A DNA stretch of 64,000 nucleotides, taken from an uncultured Coriobacteriaceae bacterium. Its GTDB lineage: Bacteria > Actinomycetota > Coriobacteriia > Coriobacteriales > Atopobiaceae. Under the pieces are notes generated by a model. The model did not search any database. It had not been told where the DNA came from and saw only the letters and a list, made by a program, of their open reading frames with translations. Below, in pieces: positions 1 through 8,710 of the stretch (position 1 is its first letter; every line of letters starts with the position of its first letter). The DNA lies in assembly GCA_902795065.1 (NCBI GenBank), contig CADBJR010000003.1, positions 1 to 64,000 on the forward strand, written 5' to 3'. Both the position numbers and the translations under genes were made by a program.

Positions 1-48
1 GCCTTTCTCTCGAATCGGATGTTCCGCAAACAAGCGATTCTAGGCGAC

Positions 49-72
49 GGCCGCTTCTATTTCAAAGCGGCC
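49..72. other. Small hairpin upstream of the dipeptidase gene
   Basis: An 8-bp perfect inverted repeat (GGCCGCTT / AAGCGGCC) with an 8-base loop. There is no T-run after it, so it is not a convincing intrinsic terminator. Nothing else recognisable lies between the left edge and the dipeptidase start except the repeat fragment at 98-114. Confidence 0.4.
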
Positions 73-97
73 ATGCCACCAGCATTCGGCACGCGAT

Positions 98-114
98 CGT
101 CCCCAATTGCAGGT
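98..114. repeat. Fragment of the GGACGG repeat family
   Basis: The 17 bases CGTCCCCAATTGCAGGT exactly match the outer end of the repeat found twice, in opposite orientations, inside moaA (22144-22178 and 22645-22749). Only one half is present here, just upstream of the dipeptidase ribosome site. Confidence 0.6.
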
Positions 115-134
115 TTCCCTGAAAGAGGGTATCG

Positions 135-1058
135 ATGAACTACTTCGACTGCCACTGCGACACGCTCACCCTGATGGACCCCGCGCGCGACACGCTGTAC
201 TCCAACAGCCTCTTCATCGACCTCAAGCGCGTCTCCGCCTTCGCCGACCGCTACACGCAGATCTACGCGCTCTTCGACGACGTGGCCGAGACGCCCGAGA
301 GCGCCCGCGATGCGCGCTTCGAGCAGATCTACGACCAGGCGCGCGCCTATCTCGCCGCGCAGGAGGACAGCATCGCGCTTGTGACCAGCGCTGCGGAGAT
401 GCACGCGGCCCACGACGAGGGCAGGGCGGCGGCGTTCCTCTCCATCGAGGACGTCTCGGTGATGGGCAGCCACGTTGACGAGCTCTACGACCGAGGCATC
501 CGCTTCTGCATGCTCGCGTGGAACCACGACAACGCCTACGCGTGCGGTGCGGACTTCGACCAGCGCCGCGGCCTCACGCAGCGCGGGCGCGCCCTCGTGT
601 GCGAGCTGCTCGCCCAGGGCGTCGTGATGGACATCAGCCACCTCTCGGACGCCGGCGCGGAGGACCTCTTCTCGATGACCGACGCGCCCGTCATGGCGTC
701 GCACTCCGACGTGCGCGCCGTCTGCAACATGGCCCGCAACCTCGCACGCTGGCAGATCGACGAGCTCATCCGCCGCCGCGGCCTCATCGGCCTCAACTTC
801 TACCGCTACTTCATCGGGGGCGACTACACGCTCGACGCGCTGCTGCGCCACGCCGACGCCATTCTCGAGGCGGGCGGCGAGGACGTGCTCGCCATCGGCG
901 GCGATATCGACGGCTGCTACGGCGACCTCCCCGTAGGGTTCGAGGGCATCCAGTCCATGCCCGCCGTGCGCGCGGCGTTCGTCTCGGCCTTCGGCGAGGA
1001 GCTCGCCGAGAAGATCTTCTACGCCAACGCGGAGGCCTTCATCGACCGCGTGCTGTAA
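135..1058 (+). CDS. M19-family membrane dipeptidase
   Basis: 307 residues. The protein resembles the renal-dipeptidase (peptidase M19) family, zinc enzymes that hydrolyse dipeptides. Visible family signatures are the N-terminal DCHCDTLT metal motif, a mid-protein acidic motif (FLSIEDVS), the SHLSD segment, and the ASHSDVRAVC / MARNLA stretch that supplies a zinc-ligand histidine. No signal peptide is visible, so the enzyme is probably cytoplasmic. The ATG follows a GAAAGAGGG ribosome site. It is followed at 90 bp by a DegV gene on the same strand, with no obvious functional link. Confidence 0.85.
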   Translation: MNYFDCHCDTLTLMDPARDTLYSNSLFIDLKRVSAFADRYTQIYALFDDVAETPESARDARFEQIYDQARAYLAAQEDSIALVTSAAEMHAAHDEGRAAAFLSIEDVSVMGSHVDELYDRGIRFCMLAWNHDNAYACGADFDQRRGLTQRGRALVCELLAQGVVMDISHLSDAGAEDLFSMTDAPVMASHSDVRAVCNMARNLARWQIDELIRRRGLIGLNFYRYFIGGDYTLDALLRHADAILEAGGEDVLAIGGDIDGCYGDLPVGFEGIQSMPAVRAAFVSAFGEELAEKIFYANAEAFIDRVL

Positions 1059-1148
1059 GCCTTTTGCGCGTTTTTCAGTTTGTAAACCGCCGTTGGACTA
1101 GACTGGTGCAGGAAACCATCTGGATCAACGCCGAGGAAGAGTGCCACG

Positions 1149-2033
1149 ATGTCTGATTTCGTTCTGAGCTGCTGCTCCACGTGCGATATGAGCGAGGAGT
1201 GGCACGAGCGCCGCAACGTGCTGTGCGTCTATTTCAACTACGAGCTCGCGGGCGAGCCCTGCAAGGACGACTACGGCCGCACCCACGCGCCCGCCGACCT
1301 CTATGCCCGCATGCTCGCGGGCGCCGAGGCCAAGACCAGCCAGGTGAGCGCGGGGGAGTACATGGACGCGTGGCGCCCCGTGCTCCAGGCGGGCAAGGAT
1401 ATCCTGCACGTCACGCTGTCGTCGGGCATCTCGGGAACCTACACCTCGGCATGCGTCGCGCGCGACGGGCTGGCTGCGGAGTTCCCCGAGCGTACCGTCA
1501 TCGTGGTGGACTCGCTCGCGGCGTCCTCCGGTTACGGCCTTCTGGTCGACCGTCTTGCCGACCTGCGCGACGAGGGCATGGGCATCCGCGAGGTCGCGGC
1601 GTGGGCCGAGGAGCACAAGCTCGAGGTGCAGCACTGGTTCTTCTCGTCCGACCTCACGTTCTTCATCCGCGGCGGGCGCATCTCCAAGGCCGCGGGCCTG
1701 CTGGGCGGCCTGCTCAACATCTGCCCCGTGATGGACGTGGAGCCGGATGGCTCGCTCGCCGTCAAGGAGAAGATTCGCACCAAGCGCAAGGCAACCGACC
1801 GCGTGGTCGACCTCATGCGGTCGCTCGTCCGAGACGGGATGGCCTACGACGGCAAGGTGTTCATCTCCAACTCCGAGTGCCTGTCCGATGCACAGACTGT
1901 GGGCGGCAAGATTGAGAGCCTGTTCGACAAGATGGACGGCTCCGTGGAGTATTTCCCCATCGGTGCGACCATCGGCACGCACACCGGACCTGGAACTGTC
2001 GCACTGTTCTACTGGGGCGCGCGCCGCGCATAG
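1149..2033 (+). CDS. DegV family fatty-acid-binding protein
   Basis: 294 residues, the usual DegV length. Family hallmarks are SSGISGTYTSA (lipid head-group loop), VVDSLAASSGYG, the FFIRGGRISKAAGLLGGLL block and the C-terminal IGTHTGPGTVALFYWG. DegV (FakB-like) proteins bind fatty acids and, when FakA is present, present them for phosphorylation; no fakA is seen in this window. The long intergenic region that follows contains an imperfect palindrome. Confidence 0.85.
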   Translation: MSDFVLSCCSTCDMSEEWHERRNVLCVYFNYELAGEPCKDDYGRTHAPADLYARMLAGAEAKTSQVSAGEYMDAWRPVLQAGKDILHVTLSSGISGTYTSACVARDGLAAEFPERTVIVVDSLAASSGYGLLVDRLADLRDEGMGIREVAAWAEEHKLEVQHWFFSSDLTFFIRGGRISKAAGLLGGLLNICPVMDVEPDGSLAVKEKIRTKRKATDRVVDLMRSLVRDGMAYDGKVFISNSECLSDAQTVGGKIESLFDKMDGSVEYFPIGATIGTHTGPGTVALFYWGARRA

Positions 2034-2072
2034 CCGCTCTTTGGGGCACCCTGGCTTATCACGCGGTTTTCT

Positions 2073-2241
2073 ACGTCCAAGTGGCGTTTTTCCGGACTTG
2101 TCGGCGCTTTTTCGGTATCGAGAATTGCGGGGTCTATAGTTTCGAGCCTCTGACCTGCGCAAACAGAGGGCAGCTATTCTCCCTATGGATACTCGGGACG
2201 CATAAACCGCCGACAAGTCCCGAAAAATGCCACTCGGACGT
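2073..2241. repeat. Long imperfect inverted repeat (34-bp arms)
   Basis: Arms 2073-2106 and 2208-2241 are reverse complements at 31 of 34 positions (core GGACTTGTCGGCG / CGCCGACAAGTCC), separated by about 100 bases. The rest of the roughly 375-base gap between the DegV gene and the EEP phosphatase (2034-2408) holds no open frame I can support. The layout is that of a REP/MITE-like palindromic element without a transposase. Confidence 0.7.
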
Positions 2242-2408
2242 CGTTTTCCGCGCGAACCGTTGCTCAGCTGCACACGGCGTGATGCTCGTCTGCATGGTCG
2301 CTCGCCGAGAATCGCCGCCTCTCCGGTGCCGCGGTCAGTCCGACCGCGTATCGTAGGAACTGGTTCCAAGACGTATGACCTGTCCCTCCGTCGGGTTGGG
2401 AGAGCATC

Positions 2409-3560
2409 ATGGCGAAGCACATGGCACCGCAGCCGAAGAAGAAGCGCACATCTCCGATCAAGACGATTCTCAAGCTGGTCCTCGCGGTGCTGCTGGTCGC
2501 CGTGGCCACGGTCGGCGCCTACGTCGCCTACCTCTCGATCACCTACTACCGCATCGACGACGGCGTGGCGCTCGAGGTTACGGGTCCGGCAACCGCCGAG
2601 GCGCCCCAGGTCGAGGTCGGACAGCCCTACACCGCAGCGACCTACAACATCGGTTTCGGCGCGTACGTCCCCGAGTTCTCGTTCTTCATGGAGACCGGCG
2701 TCATGGCCGATGGCACCGAGACGCGCGGCGCGTCCGGCACGGCCGCGAGCGAGGACATCGTGCGCTATTCGACGGACGGCGTGATCGCGACGCTCCGACA
2801 GCTCGACCCCGACTTCATCATCGCGCAGGAGGTCGACGTCGACTCCACGCGCAGCTACCACGTCGACCAGAGCGCCTCCCTCATGGGCGCATTCCCCGCG
2901 TACCAGGCGGTCTTCGCGTCCAACTTCCACAGCGGCTTCCTCGCGTACCCGTTCCATGACATGCACGGAAGCGTGCAGAGCGGCCTGCTCACGCTCTCGA
3001 GCGTGCAGATAACCTCGGCGATGCGCCGCAGCTATCCCATCGACGAGAGCTTCCCGAGGAGGTTCTTCGACCTCGACCGCTGTTTCTCGGTGGCGCGCAT
3101 CCCCACGTCCGACGGCCACGAGCTCGTGCTCGTGAACACCCACATGAGCGCCTACGACGAGGGTGGCGTCTACCGCGCCCAGCAGCTCGACCTCATGCTC
3201 GGGTTCCTCTCGGCCGAGCGCGCCGCGGGCAACTACGTCATCGCGGGCGGCGACTGGAACCACGCGCTCGCGGGTTCACGCGAGCTCTATCCGAGCGCCG
3301 CCGCCGCACCCGACTGGGTCGCGACCTTCGACGACGACCTTGTGCCCGAGGGCTTCTCGGTCGTGCGCGCGGAGAACCTTGAGGACGTCGCGACGTGCCG
3401 CGGCTCCGACATGCCCTATGAGCAGGGCGTTTCGTACGAGGTCACGGTCGACGGCTTCATCGTGTCGGACAACGTGTCCGCGACCGCGGTGAACATCGAC
3501 GCGGGCTTCGCGTACAGCAACCACAACCCGGTGCTGCTCACCTTCGAGCTGATCGGCTGA
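2409..3560 (+). CDS. Membrane-anchored endonuclease/exonuclease/phosphatase family protein
   Basis: 383 residues. A basic N-terminus (KKKR) is followed by one membrane segment at about residues 20-42, so the catalytic domain should be outside the cell. The domain carries EEP-superfamily motifs: a TYNIGFGAY opening (metal Asn), PDFIIAQEVD (metal Glu), LVNTHMSA (catalytic His), GGDWNHAL (Asp/Asn pair) and YSNHNPVLL at the C-terminus in place of the usual SDH. Family members are phosphodiesterases acting on nucleic acids, inositol phosphates or lipids; the substrate cannot be told here. The ATG has a GGGAG site 6 bases upstream. Confidence 0.8.
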   Translation: MAKHMAPQPKKKRTSPIKTILKLVLAVLLVAVATVGAYVAYLSITYYRIDDGVALEVTGPATAEAPQVEVGQPYTAATYNIGFGAYVPEFSFFMETGVMADGTETRGASGTAASEDIVRYSTDGVIATLRQLDPDFIIAQEVDVDSTRSYHVDQSASLMGAFPAYQAVFASNFHSGFLAYPFHDMHGSVQSGLLTLSSVQITSAMRRSYPIDESFPRRFFDLDRCFSVARIPTSDGHELVLVNTHMSAYDEGGVYRAQQLDLMLGFLSAERAAGNYVIAGGDWNHALAGSRELYPSAAAAPDWVATFDDDLVPEGFSVVRAENLEDVATCRGSDMPYEQGVSYEVTVDGFIVSDNVSATAVNIDAGFAYSNHNPVLLTFELIG

Positions 3561-3595
3561 AGGAAGCTGAAAAGGAACGGAGCCTGATTCTGCGA

Positions 3596-3883
3596 TCAGT
3601 CCTTGTCGAGCAGGTCGTCGATGGCATCTTTGGCCTTCTTGCCGATGCCCTCGGCAACCGCGCGCAGCTCGTCAGTCTCGACCTTGCCGTCGGCGTCGGC
3701 ATCGAAACCCTCCTTCACCGCACCGGCAGCCTCCTTGATGGCCTCGCCGGTCTCGATGAAGCGCCCCTTGATGGCGTCGAACACCTCGCTTGCCTCGACA
3801 GTGCCATCTCCGTCGGCGTCGATTGCTGCCTTACCCTTGCCGATGAGATCTTCGGCAGCCTGCTTGATGTTGTCGAAATCCAT
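3596..3883 (-). CDS. Small acidic EF-hand protein
   Basis: 95 residues, strongly acidic, helical. Two canonical EF-hand loops are visible: DADGDGTVEASE (about residues 22-33) and DADADGKVETDE (about 62-73), each with D-x-D-x-D-G-x-(I/V)-x-x-x-E spacing, flanked by amphipathic helices. No signal peptide or dockerin context is present, so it is probably a cytosolic calcium-binding protein. It is convergent with the EEP phosphatase and downstream of the MscS gene on the same strand. The AGGAAGG ribosome site supports the start. Specific role unknown. Confidence 0.75.
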   Translation of the reverse strand: MDFDNIKQAAEDLIGKGKAAIDADGDGTVEASEVFDAIKGRFIETGEAIKEAAGAVKEGFDADADGKVETDELRAVAEGIGKKAKDAIDDLLDKD

Positions 3884-3962
3884 GGTATGCCTTCCTGATC
3901 AGCTGGATGAAACACCGGGAACGGCTTCAGTATACGGTATCGCATGCGGTTGGACAGGCCTT

Positions 3963-4712
3963 CTACCAGCGGGCGAGCCAGGGACGCCCGGCGACCGCCT
4001 GGACGGCGGCGCTGCGTGCGGCGAGCAGGTCGCCCAGCGACTTGATGCCCACGCGCACGTCGAGCCTGAAGCCGAAGGTGCCGTAGCCCATCTGGATGAG
4101 CAGGACGCCCAGCTCGGGATCGATGTAGTCCGCGCAGGCCTTCTCGACGGATTCGCGCACGTCGCGCTCGACCTCTGCCATGTCGACCTCGGGATGGATG
4201 TCGAGCGTGATGACGAAGGAGTAGGCGGAGAGCGGCGAGAGCTTGCGCATCGTGTTGGCGCCGACCACCGAGTTGGGGATCACGATGGTGTCGCCGATAA
4301 TCGAGCGGATGGTGGTGGCGCGCCAGGTGATGTCGACCACGACGCCCTGGTAGCCGCCCACCTCGATCCAATCGCCCACCTCGAAGACGTGCATGAACAT
4401 GAGCGTGAGGCCGGCGAGGACGTTGGCGATGGTGTCCTGCATGCCGAGCGTGACGGCGATGGAGGCCACGCCCAGCGCGGCGACGAAGCCGGTGGGCGCC
4501 ACGCCGAAGACCGGCTGGAGCACCGAGAGCAGCGCGAGGAACCAGATGAGGCCGCGCGCGATGTTGATGAAGATCGAGCCCTTGGGGACGTTGCCCCTCT
4601 CGAAGATGCGCTTGATGGTCCTGGTGGCGATGGTCTGCAGGATGACCGCGATGACGATCGCGGTAACAAGGATCATCGCCTTTTTGAAGATGTCGTTCTC
4701 GAGAATGGGCAT
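3963..4712 (-). CDS. Small-conductance mechanosensitive channel, MscS family
   Basis: 249 residues. Three membrane segments occupy about residues 1-100, including the glycine/alanine-rich pore helix (FVAALGVASIAVTLGMQ) typical of MscS TM3. The cytoplasmic beta domain follows, with the conserved FEVGDWIEVGGYQGVVVDI and TIVIPNSVVGANT motifs. Such channels open on membrane tension and release solutes after osmotic downshock. The start is supported by AAAGG 6 bases upstream. Confidence 0.9.
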   Translation of the reverse strand: MPILENDIFKKAMILVTAIVIAVILQTIATRTIKRIFERGNVPKGSIFINIARGLIWFLALLSVLQPVFGVAPTGFVAALGVASIAVTLGMQDTIANVLAGLTLMFMHVFEVGDWIEVGGYQGVVVDITWRATTIRSIIGDTIVIPNSVVGANTMRKLSPLSAYSFVITLDIHPEVDMAEVERDVRESVEKACADYIDPELGVLLIQMGYGTFGFRLDVRVGIKSLGDLLAARSAAVQAVAGRPWLARW

Positions 4713-4821
4713 ATGAGGACCTTTCGCCAGATGCGGGCTCCTTCCATGGTAGCGTACCTTGGATCGGCGCCAGCTAGACTATAATCGCGTGCGGACATGT
4801 CTGTTTGGGAGAGGGAATCGC

Positions 4822-5570
4822 TTGAAGGGTTCGTTGGCGAAGAAGGCGCTCATCGTCGTGGGCGTGCTTGCGGTGCTGTTCGCGGGCGCGATCGCATGGT
4901 GGATGAGCGGGACGTACTTCGCAGATGCAGCCGCCAGTGCGGCGGTTGCCGATGAGGATGGCGCGACCGACGGCGTGACCGTGCGAGAGCTTTCCGACGG
5001 CAGCATCGCCTTCGCGGCGGACGACCCCGTCGCCGGCATGGTCTTCTATCCTGGGGCGAGGGTGCAGCCCGAGGCGTACGCGCCGTTGCTCACCAGGCTT
5101 GCACGCGCGGGCGTGACCTGCGTGCTCGTAAGACCCCCGCTCGACTTCGCCCTGCTCGACATCGACGCTGCGGATGGTGTGCGCGAGCAGTTCCCCGAGA
5201 TCGGCACGTGGTTGCTCGGCGGGCATTCGCTGGGCGGTGTCGCGGCGTGCGAGTACCCGGCGCGGAGCATGCAGCGGACTTCGACGGCGTGGTGCTGCTC
5301 GCCTCGTACCCCAACTCCGACCTCACGGATTACGAGGGCTTCTCGCTGCAGCTCGTGGGTTCGGAGGATGGCGTCGTCAACCGCGCTTCCTATGACGGGG
5401 CGCGCCCGAGCCTTCCCGATGACGCGCATGAGTTGGTCATCGAGGGCGGCAACCACGCGCAGTTCGGCAATTACGGCGAGCAGTCCGGCGACGGCACCGC
5501 CTCCATCACGGGCGCGCAGCAGCAGGAGCAGGCGGTCGATGCCGTCCTCGAGCTGCTCGATGCAGCGTAG
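4822..5570 (+). pseudogene. Alpha/beta hydrolase, frameshifted
   Basis: The best start is TTG at 4822 after GGGAGAGGG. It gives an N-terminal membrane anchor (about residues 8-27), then an alpha/beta-hydrolase fold with the nucleophile elbow LLGGHSLGGVAACEY. At about 5257 the reading frame is lost. The C-terminal half (DFDGVVLLASYPNSDLTDY, LVGSEDGVVN, and the catalytic-histidine region IEGGNHAQFGNYGEQ) continues in another frame to 5570. A one-base deletion would explain it. The parts together make a full-length hydrolase of about 250 residues, so the lesion is recent or a sequencing error. A TATAAT at 4780-4785 is a plausible -10 box. Confidence 0.75.
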
Positions 5571-5580
5571 CGGCTGACGC

Positions 5581-6462
5581 TTACTCCCCGCTGGGGAGAA
5601 GCTCGCTGGCAGCCATCGCGCCGAGCACCATGGCGGCGCCCACCCATCCGAGCGGCGTGAGCGTCTCGCTGAACACGAGCACCGAGATCGAGAGCGCGAC
5701 GATCGGGTCGATGTACTCGAGGATCGCCACGGTGGTCGCGGAGAGGTGCCCGAGCGCGTCGAACCACAGGCCGAACGCGATGCTCGTGTGGACGATGCCC
5801 ACCACGGCGAGCAGGACGAGCTCGCGCACGCCCATGCCGTCGAAGCCGAAGGCGCCGGTCGCCAGCACGTAGGGCACGAGCACGATACCCGCCACGAAGA
5901 GCTGCACGATGGTCTTGGCGTAGGGTTCGACCTCCGCGAGCTTGCGGTTCATGATGATCGTCGCGGCGAAGAACGCAGCCGAGATGAGGCCGAGGCCCAC
6001 ACCCTCCAAGGTGATGCCCACCGCGGCTCCCGGTTCGAGGATGCCCGAGACCAGCACCATGCCGGCGACCGCCGTGGCGAGGCAGATGCCCTTCGTGCGG
6101 GTGAGGCGCTCTCCCAGCACGAACGGTGAGACGAGCATCACGTAGACGGGTGCCATCTCGTAGGCGAGCTCGGCGGATGCCAGCGTGGTGCGCTCGTAGG
6201 CCATGAAGAGGAAGACCCAGTTGAGCGTGACGGCGACGCCCGAGACGAACAGCAGCCGACGCGTGGCGCGGTCCTCGGGCAGCTGCAGGCGACCTCCGTG
6301 GAGGCGCAGGATTAGGGCGAGGAACGCCGCGCCCATGAGGCCGCGCGCGAGGGCGATCATCGTAGGCTGGAGCGGGATGAGGCGGATGAAGAGGCCGAGG
6401 GTGCCGAAGACGAGCAGCGACGCCACGAGCTCGATGGTTGCGCGCGTGCGTCGATCTTTCAT
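5581..6462 (-). CDS. EamA/DMT-family transporter
   Basis: About 293 residues, almost entirely hydrophobic, with ten predicted membrane segments arranged as two EamA repeats. Family features include LASAELAYEMAPVYVML at the end of repeat 1 and the ATTVAILEYIDPIVALS / LTPLGWVGAAMVLGA segments of repeat 2. Likely an exporter of small metabolites; substrate unknown. I chose the ATG at 6462 rather than the upstream one at 6480 because GAGGAGG lies just before it. Confidence 0.85.
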   Translation of the reverse strand: MKDRRTRATIELVASLLVFGTLGLFIRLIPLQPTMIALARGLMGAAFLALILRLHGGRLQLPEDRATRRLLFVSGVAVTLNWVFLFMAYERTTLASAELAYEMAPVYVMLVSPFVLGERLTRTKGICLATAVAGMVLVSGILEPGAAVGITLEGVGLGLISAAFFAATIIMNRKLAEVEPYAKTIVQLFVAGIVLVPYVLATGAFGFDGMGVRELVLLAVVGIVHTSIAFGLWFDALGHLSATTVAILEYIDPIVALSISVLVFSETLTPLGWVGAAMVLGAMAASELLPSGE

Positions 6463-6594
6463 GGCACCTCCTCTCGTCATCTTTCGACAGCGCCACGCAT
6501 TATACCCTGCGTTCGGGAAGCGCCTCCGGGTTCAAGCGTGAGAATGCATGGTATAACAGCTATATCGCACAAACCCCGTCAAGGGAGGAACCAC

Positions 6595-7344
6595 ATGGGT
6601 CTTTGGAACACGCTCGCCGACCTCAAGAAGCTCCACTGGGTCGACCTCACGCATCCGCTGAACAACGAGAGCCCCTTCTGGAGCGGCATTCCGAAGGATT
6701 CCGTCGAGCTCTGCAAGACGGTCTTCGACTATGACAACGAGATGCTCTGCTGCCGCATCCACACGTTCAAGTTCCCGGGCCAGTTCGGCACCCACATCGA
6801 CTTCCCGGTGCACTTCGTCGAGGGCGGCGCCGGTCCCGAGATCTTCTCCGTGGCCGACCACGTGCTGCCGCTCGTGGTGATCGACATCCGCGACAAGGTG
6901 GCCGAGAACCCGGAGTACGCGATCACGCTGGATGACCTTGCGGCGTTCGAGGCTGCCAACGGCACCATCCCCGCAGGTTCCTTCGTGGCGCTCTGCACCG
7001 GCTGGGGTCATCGCTGGCCGAGCAACGACGCCCTCAACAATTTCGACGAGGAGGGCGGCGAGCACGCCCCCGGCTGGAGCCTGCCTGTGGTGCGCTTCCT
7101 CATCGACGAGCGCGATGTCGCCGCTATCGGCCATGAGACCTTCGACACCGACGCCTCGCCCGAGGCCGTCAAGGAGGAGGACCTCGCGTGCGAGCGCGCC
7201 ATCCTCGCCGCGAACCGCTTCCAGATCGAGCTCATGGACAATCTCGACCAGCTGCCCGCCACCGGCGCGATCATCTTCATCGCGTACCCGCGCATTGAGG
7301 GTGCCACCGGCCTCCCGGTCCGCGCTTGGGCGGTCTTCGAGTAG
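6595..7344 (+). CDS. Cyclase family (kynurenine-formamidase-like) metal hydrolase
   Basis: 249 residues. The family signature GTHIDFPVHF (HxxxDxPxH metal site) is present near residue 65, with WVDLTHPL at the N-terminus and IGHETFDTDAS in the C-terminal half. Members of this cyclase family (PF04199 type) hydrolyse amide or cyclic ester bonds, for example N-formylkynurenine; no tryptophan-catabolic neighbours are seen. The ATG at 6595 follows GGGAGGAACCAC. A bidirectional terminator follows at 7378-7407. Confidence 0.85.
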   Translation: MGLWNTLADLKKLHWVDLTHPLNNESPFWSGIPKDSVELCKTVFDYDNEMLCCRIHTFKFPGQFGTHIDFPVHFVEGGAGPEIFSVADHVLPLVVIDIRDKVAENPEYAITLDDLAAFEAANGTIPAGSFVALCTGWGHRWPSNDALNNFDEEGGEHAPGWSLPVVRFLIDERDVAAIGHETFDTDASPEAVKEEDLACERAILAANRFQIELMDNLDQLPATGAIIFIAYPRIEGATGLPVRAWAVFE

Positions 7345-7377
7345 TTGGCGAAGACACAGGTCGTTTGTCTTCTTTTG

Positions 7378-7407
7378 AAAAGCGGGGCGATTGCTCGTCC
7401 CGCTTTT
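7378..7407. terminator. Bidirectional intrinsic terminator
   Basis: Perfect 9-bp arms AAAAGCGGG / CCCGCTTTT around a 12-base loop, giving a T-run on both strands. It lies between the convergent cyclase and M20 hydrolase genes. Confidence 0.85.
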
Positions 7408-7434
7408 CTGTCAAATAACCTGTCCCTTTGACAG
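7408..7434. repeat. CTGTCAAA...TTTGACAG palindromic repeat, single copy
   Basis: One 27-bp copy of the repeat also found at 10025-10083, 55161-55265 and 57920-57948. It contains CCTGTCCCTTTGACAG, is bounded by CTGTCAAA / TTTGACAG, and sits immediately beside the terminator and the stop codon of the M20 gene. Confidence 0.85.
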
Positions 7435-7436
7435 GT

Positions 7437-8618
7437 TTATGCGAGCAGCGCCTCCAACACGGCGTAGTAGCAGTCGGCGACCTTCGTGAGCTCGGAGATC
7501 TCGATGTGCTCGTCCACGGTGTGGGCGAGGTCCTCGCGTGAGGGACCGAGGCCGATGGTCCTGATACCCGCCTCGCCTGCGTAATGGCTGCCGTTGGTGC
7601 AGAAGCTGTACTGCTCGATCTTAGGCGGGAAGCCCTTCTCCTCGAGCTTGGCCTTGATGGCGCAGATCCAGTCGGCATCGGCATCGAAGAGCCACCCGGG
7701 GAAGAAGCGCTCGGCTTTGATGCGCTCGCCGGTGTAGCAGACGTCCTCCGCCTCGGTGAAGTGCGCGTTCACCTGGAGCTCGTTGTCTCTCGCGACGAGG
7801 TCGGCGAGCGCGGACTGCACGGATGCGAGCACGCTCTCGGTCGTCTCGCCCACGAGCAGGCGCCGGTCGTAGGTGGCCGAGCAGAACTCGGGCACCACCG
7901 AGGCGCCGGGGTAGGGCTCGCTCTTGATGTCGACGAGCTCGAGGATGCCGCGGCCCAGAACCGTGTGCTCGCCGGGCACGATCCTGCGCACGGCGTCGAT
8001 GACGCCGCACATCTTGTAGACGGCGTTCACGCCCTTCTCGGGGTTGGCGGAGTGCGCCGGCACGCCGCGGGCCTCGATCTTGATCTCGGCGCGCCCGCGC
8101 TGGCCCACCTTGAGGTTGCACATCGACGACTCGCCGATGATGACGTAGTCGGGCTTGCAGATCTCGCTCACGCTGCGCGAGGCAACGCCCTCGAAGCACT
8201 CCTCCTGCACGACGCCCGCCACGCAGATCCTGCCGGCGAAGTCGCGGTTGCGGTCGGCTGCGAACCAGGCGACGGCCTTGGTGAACGCGGCGTCGGCGCC
8301 CTTCATGTCGGAGGTGCCGCGACCGTAGATGCGACCGTCGGCGATGCGCGCCTCGAACGGGGGATAGGCCCACTTCTCCGCATTCTCGGCGGGCACGGTG
8401 TCGATGTGGCCGTCGAACAGGACGGTGGGTCCGGGGCGGTTGCCCTCGATGGTGCCGATGACGCTGCCGTACTTGTCGACGATGACATCGTCGTAGCCGA
8501 GCGCGCGCATCTCGTCGGCGAGCACGGCGGCGGCGTCCTGCTCCTGCCCGGAGTAGCTCTTGGTCCGCACGAGGCGCTGGCAAAACTCCACCAGCTCGGC
8601 TGCGCGTGTCTCGTCCAT
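7437..8618 (-). CDS. M20 hydrolase, YgeY-like (selenium-metabolism-linked)
   Basis: 393 residues. M20/ArgE-DapE fold zinc peptidase: LFDGHIDTVPAE (metal His and catalytic Asp), GRGTSDMKGADAA (bridging Asp), QEECFEG (catalytic Glu pair), IGESSMCNL, and a C-terminal HTVDEHIE metal His. Overall it resembles the YgeY family, which is linked to selenium-dependent purine and molybdenum hydroxylase loci, and it is paralogous to the gene at 28550. It is divergent from the HTH-MocA gene. Substrate unknown; deacetylation or dipeptide cleavage is typical of the family. Confidence 0.8.
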   Translation of the reverse strand: MDETRAAELVEFCQRLVRTKSYSGQEQDAAAVLADEMRALGYDDVIVDKYGSVIGTIEGNRPGPTVLFDGHIDTVPAENAEKWAYPPFEARIADGRIYGRGTSDMKGADAAFTKAVAWFAADRNRDFAGRICVAGVVQEECFEGVASRSVSEICKPDYVIIGESSMCNLKVGQRGRAEIKIEARGVPAHSANPEKGVNAVYKMCGVIDAVRRIVPGEHTVLGRGILELVDIKSEPYPGASVVPEFCSATYDRRLLVGETTESVLASVQSALADLVARDNELQVNAHFTEAEDVCYTGERIKAERFFPGWLFDADADWICAIKAKLEEKGFPPKIEQYSFCTNGSHYAGEAGIRTIGLGPSREDLAHTVDEHIEISELTKVADCYYAVLEALLA

Positions 8619-8710
8619 GGGACTCCTTCCCTCGGGTGTTTCGCACGTTCATCATATCCGTTCGCGGTATGCTTGTTCCGTGTCGAGCACAGCGAACGGA
8701 AGGTCGTGCC

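Noticed and set aside
1125-3263. Very long minus-strand open frame
   Set aside because: It runs antisense across the DegV and phosphatase genes and has the Arg/Ala/Gly/His-rich composition of a GC-rich shadow frame. Similar shadows at 25824-27791 (minus, beyond the real Pth2 gene) and 49276-51642 (plus) were rejected too.
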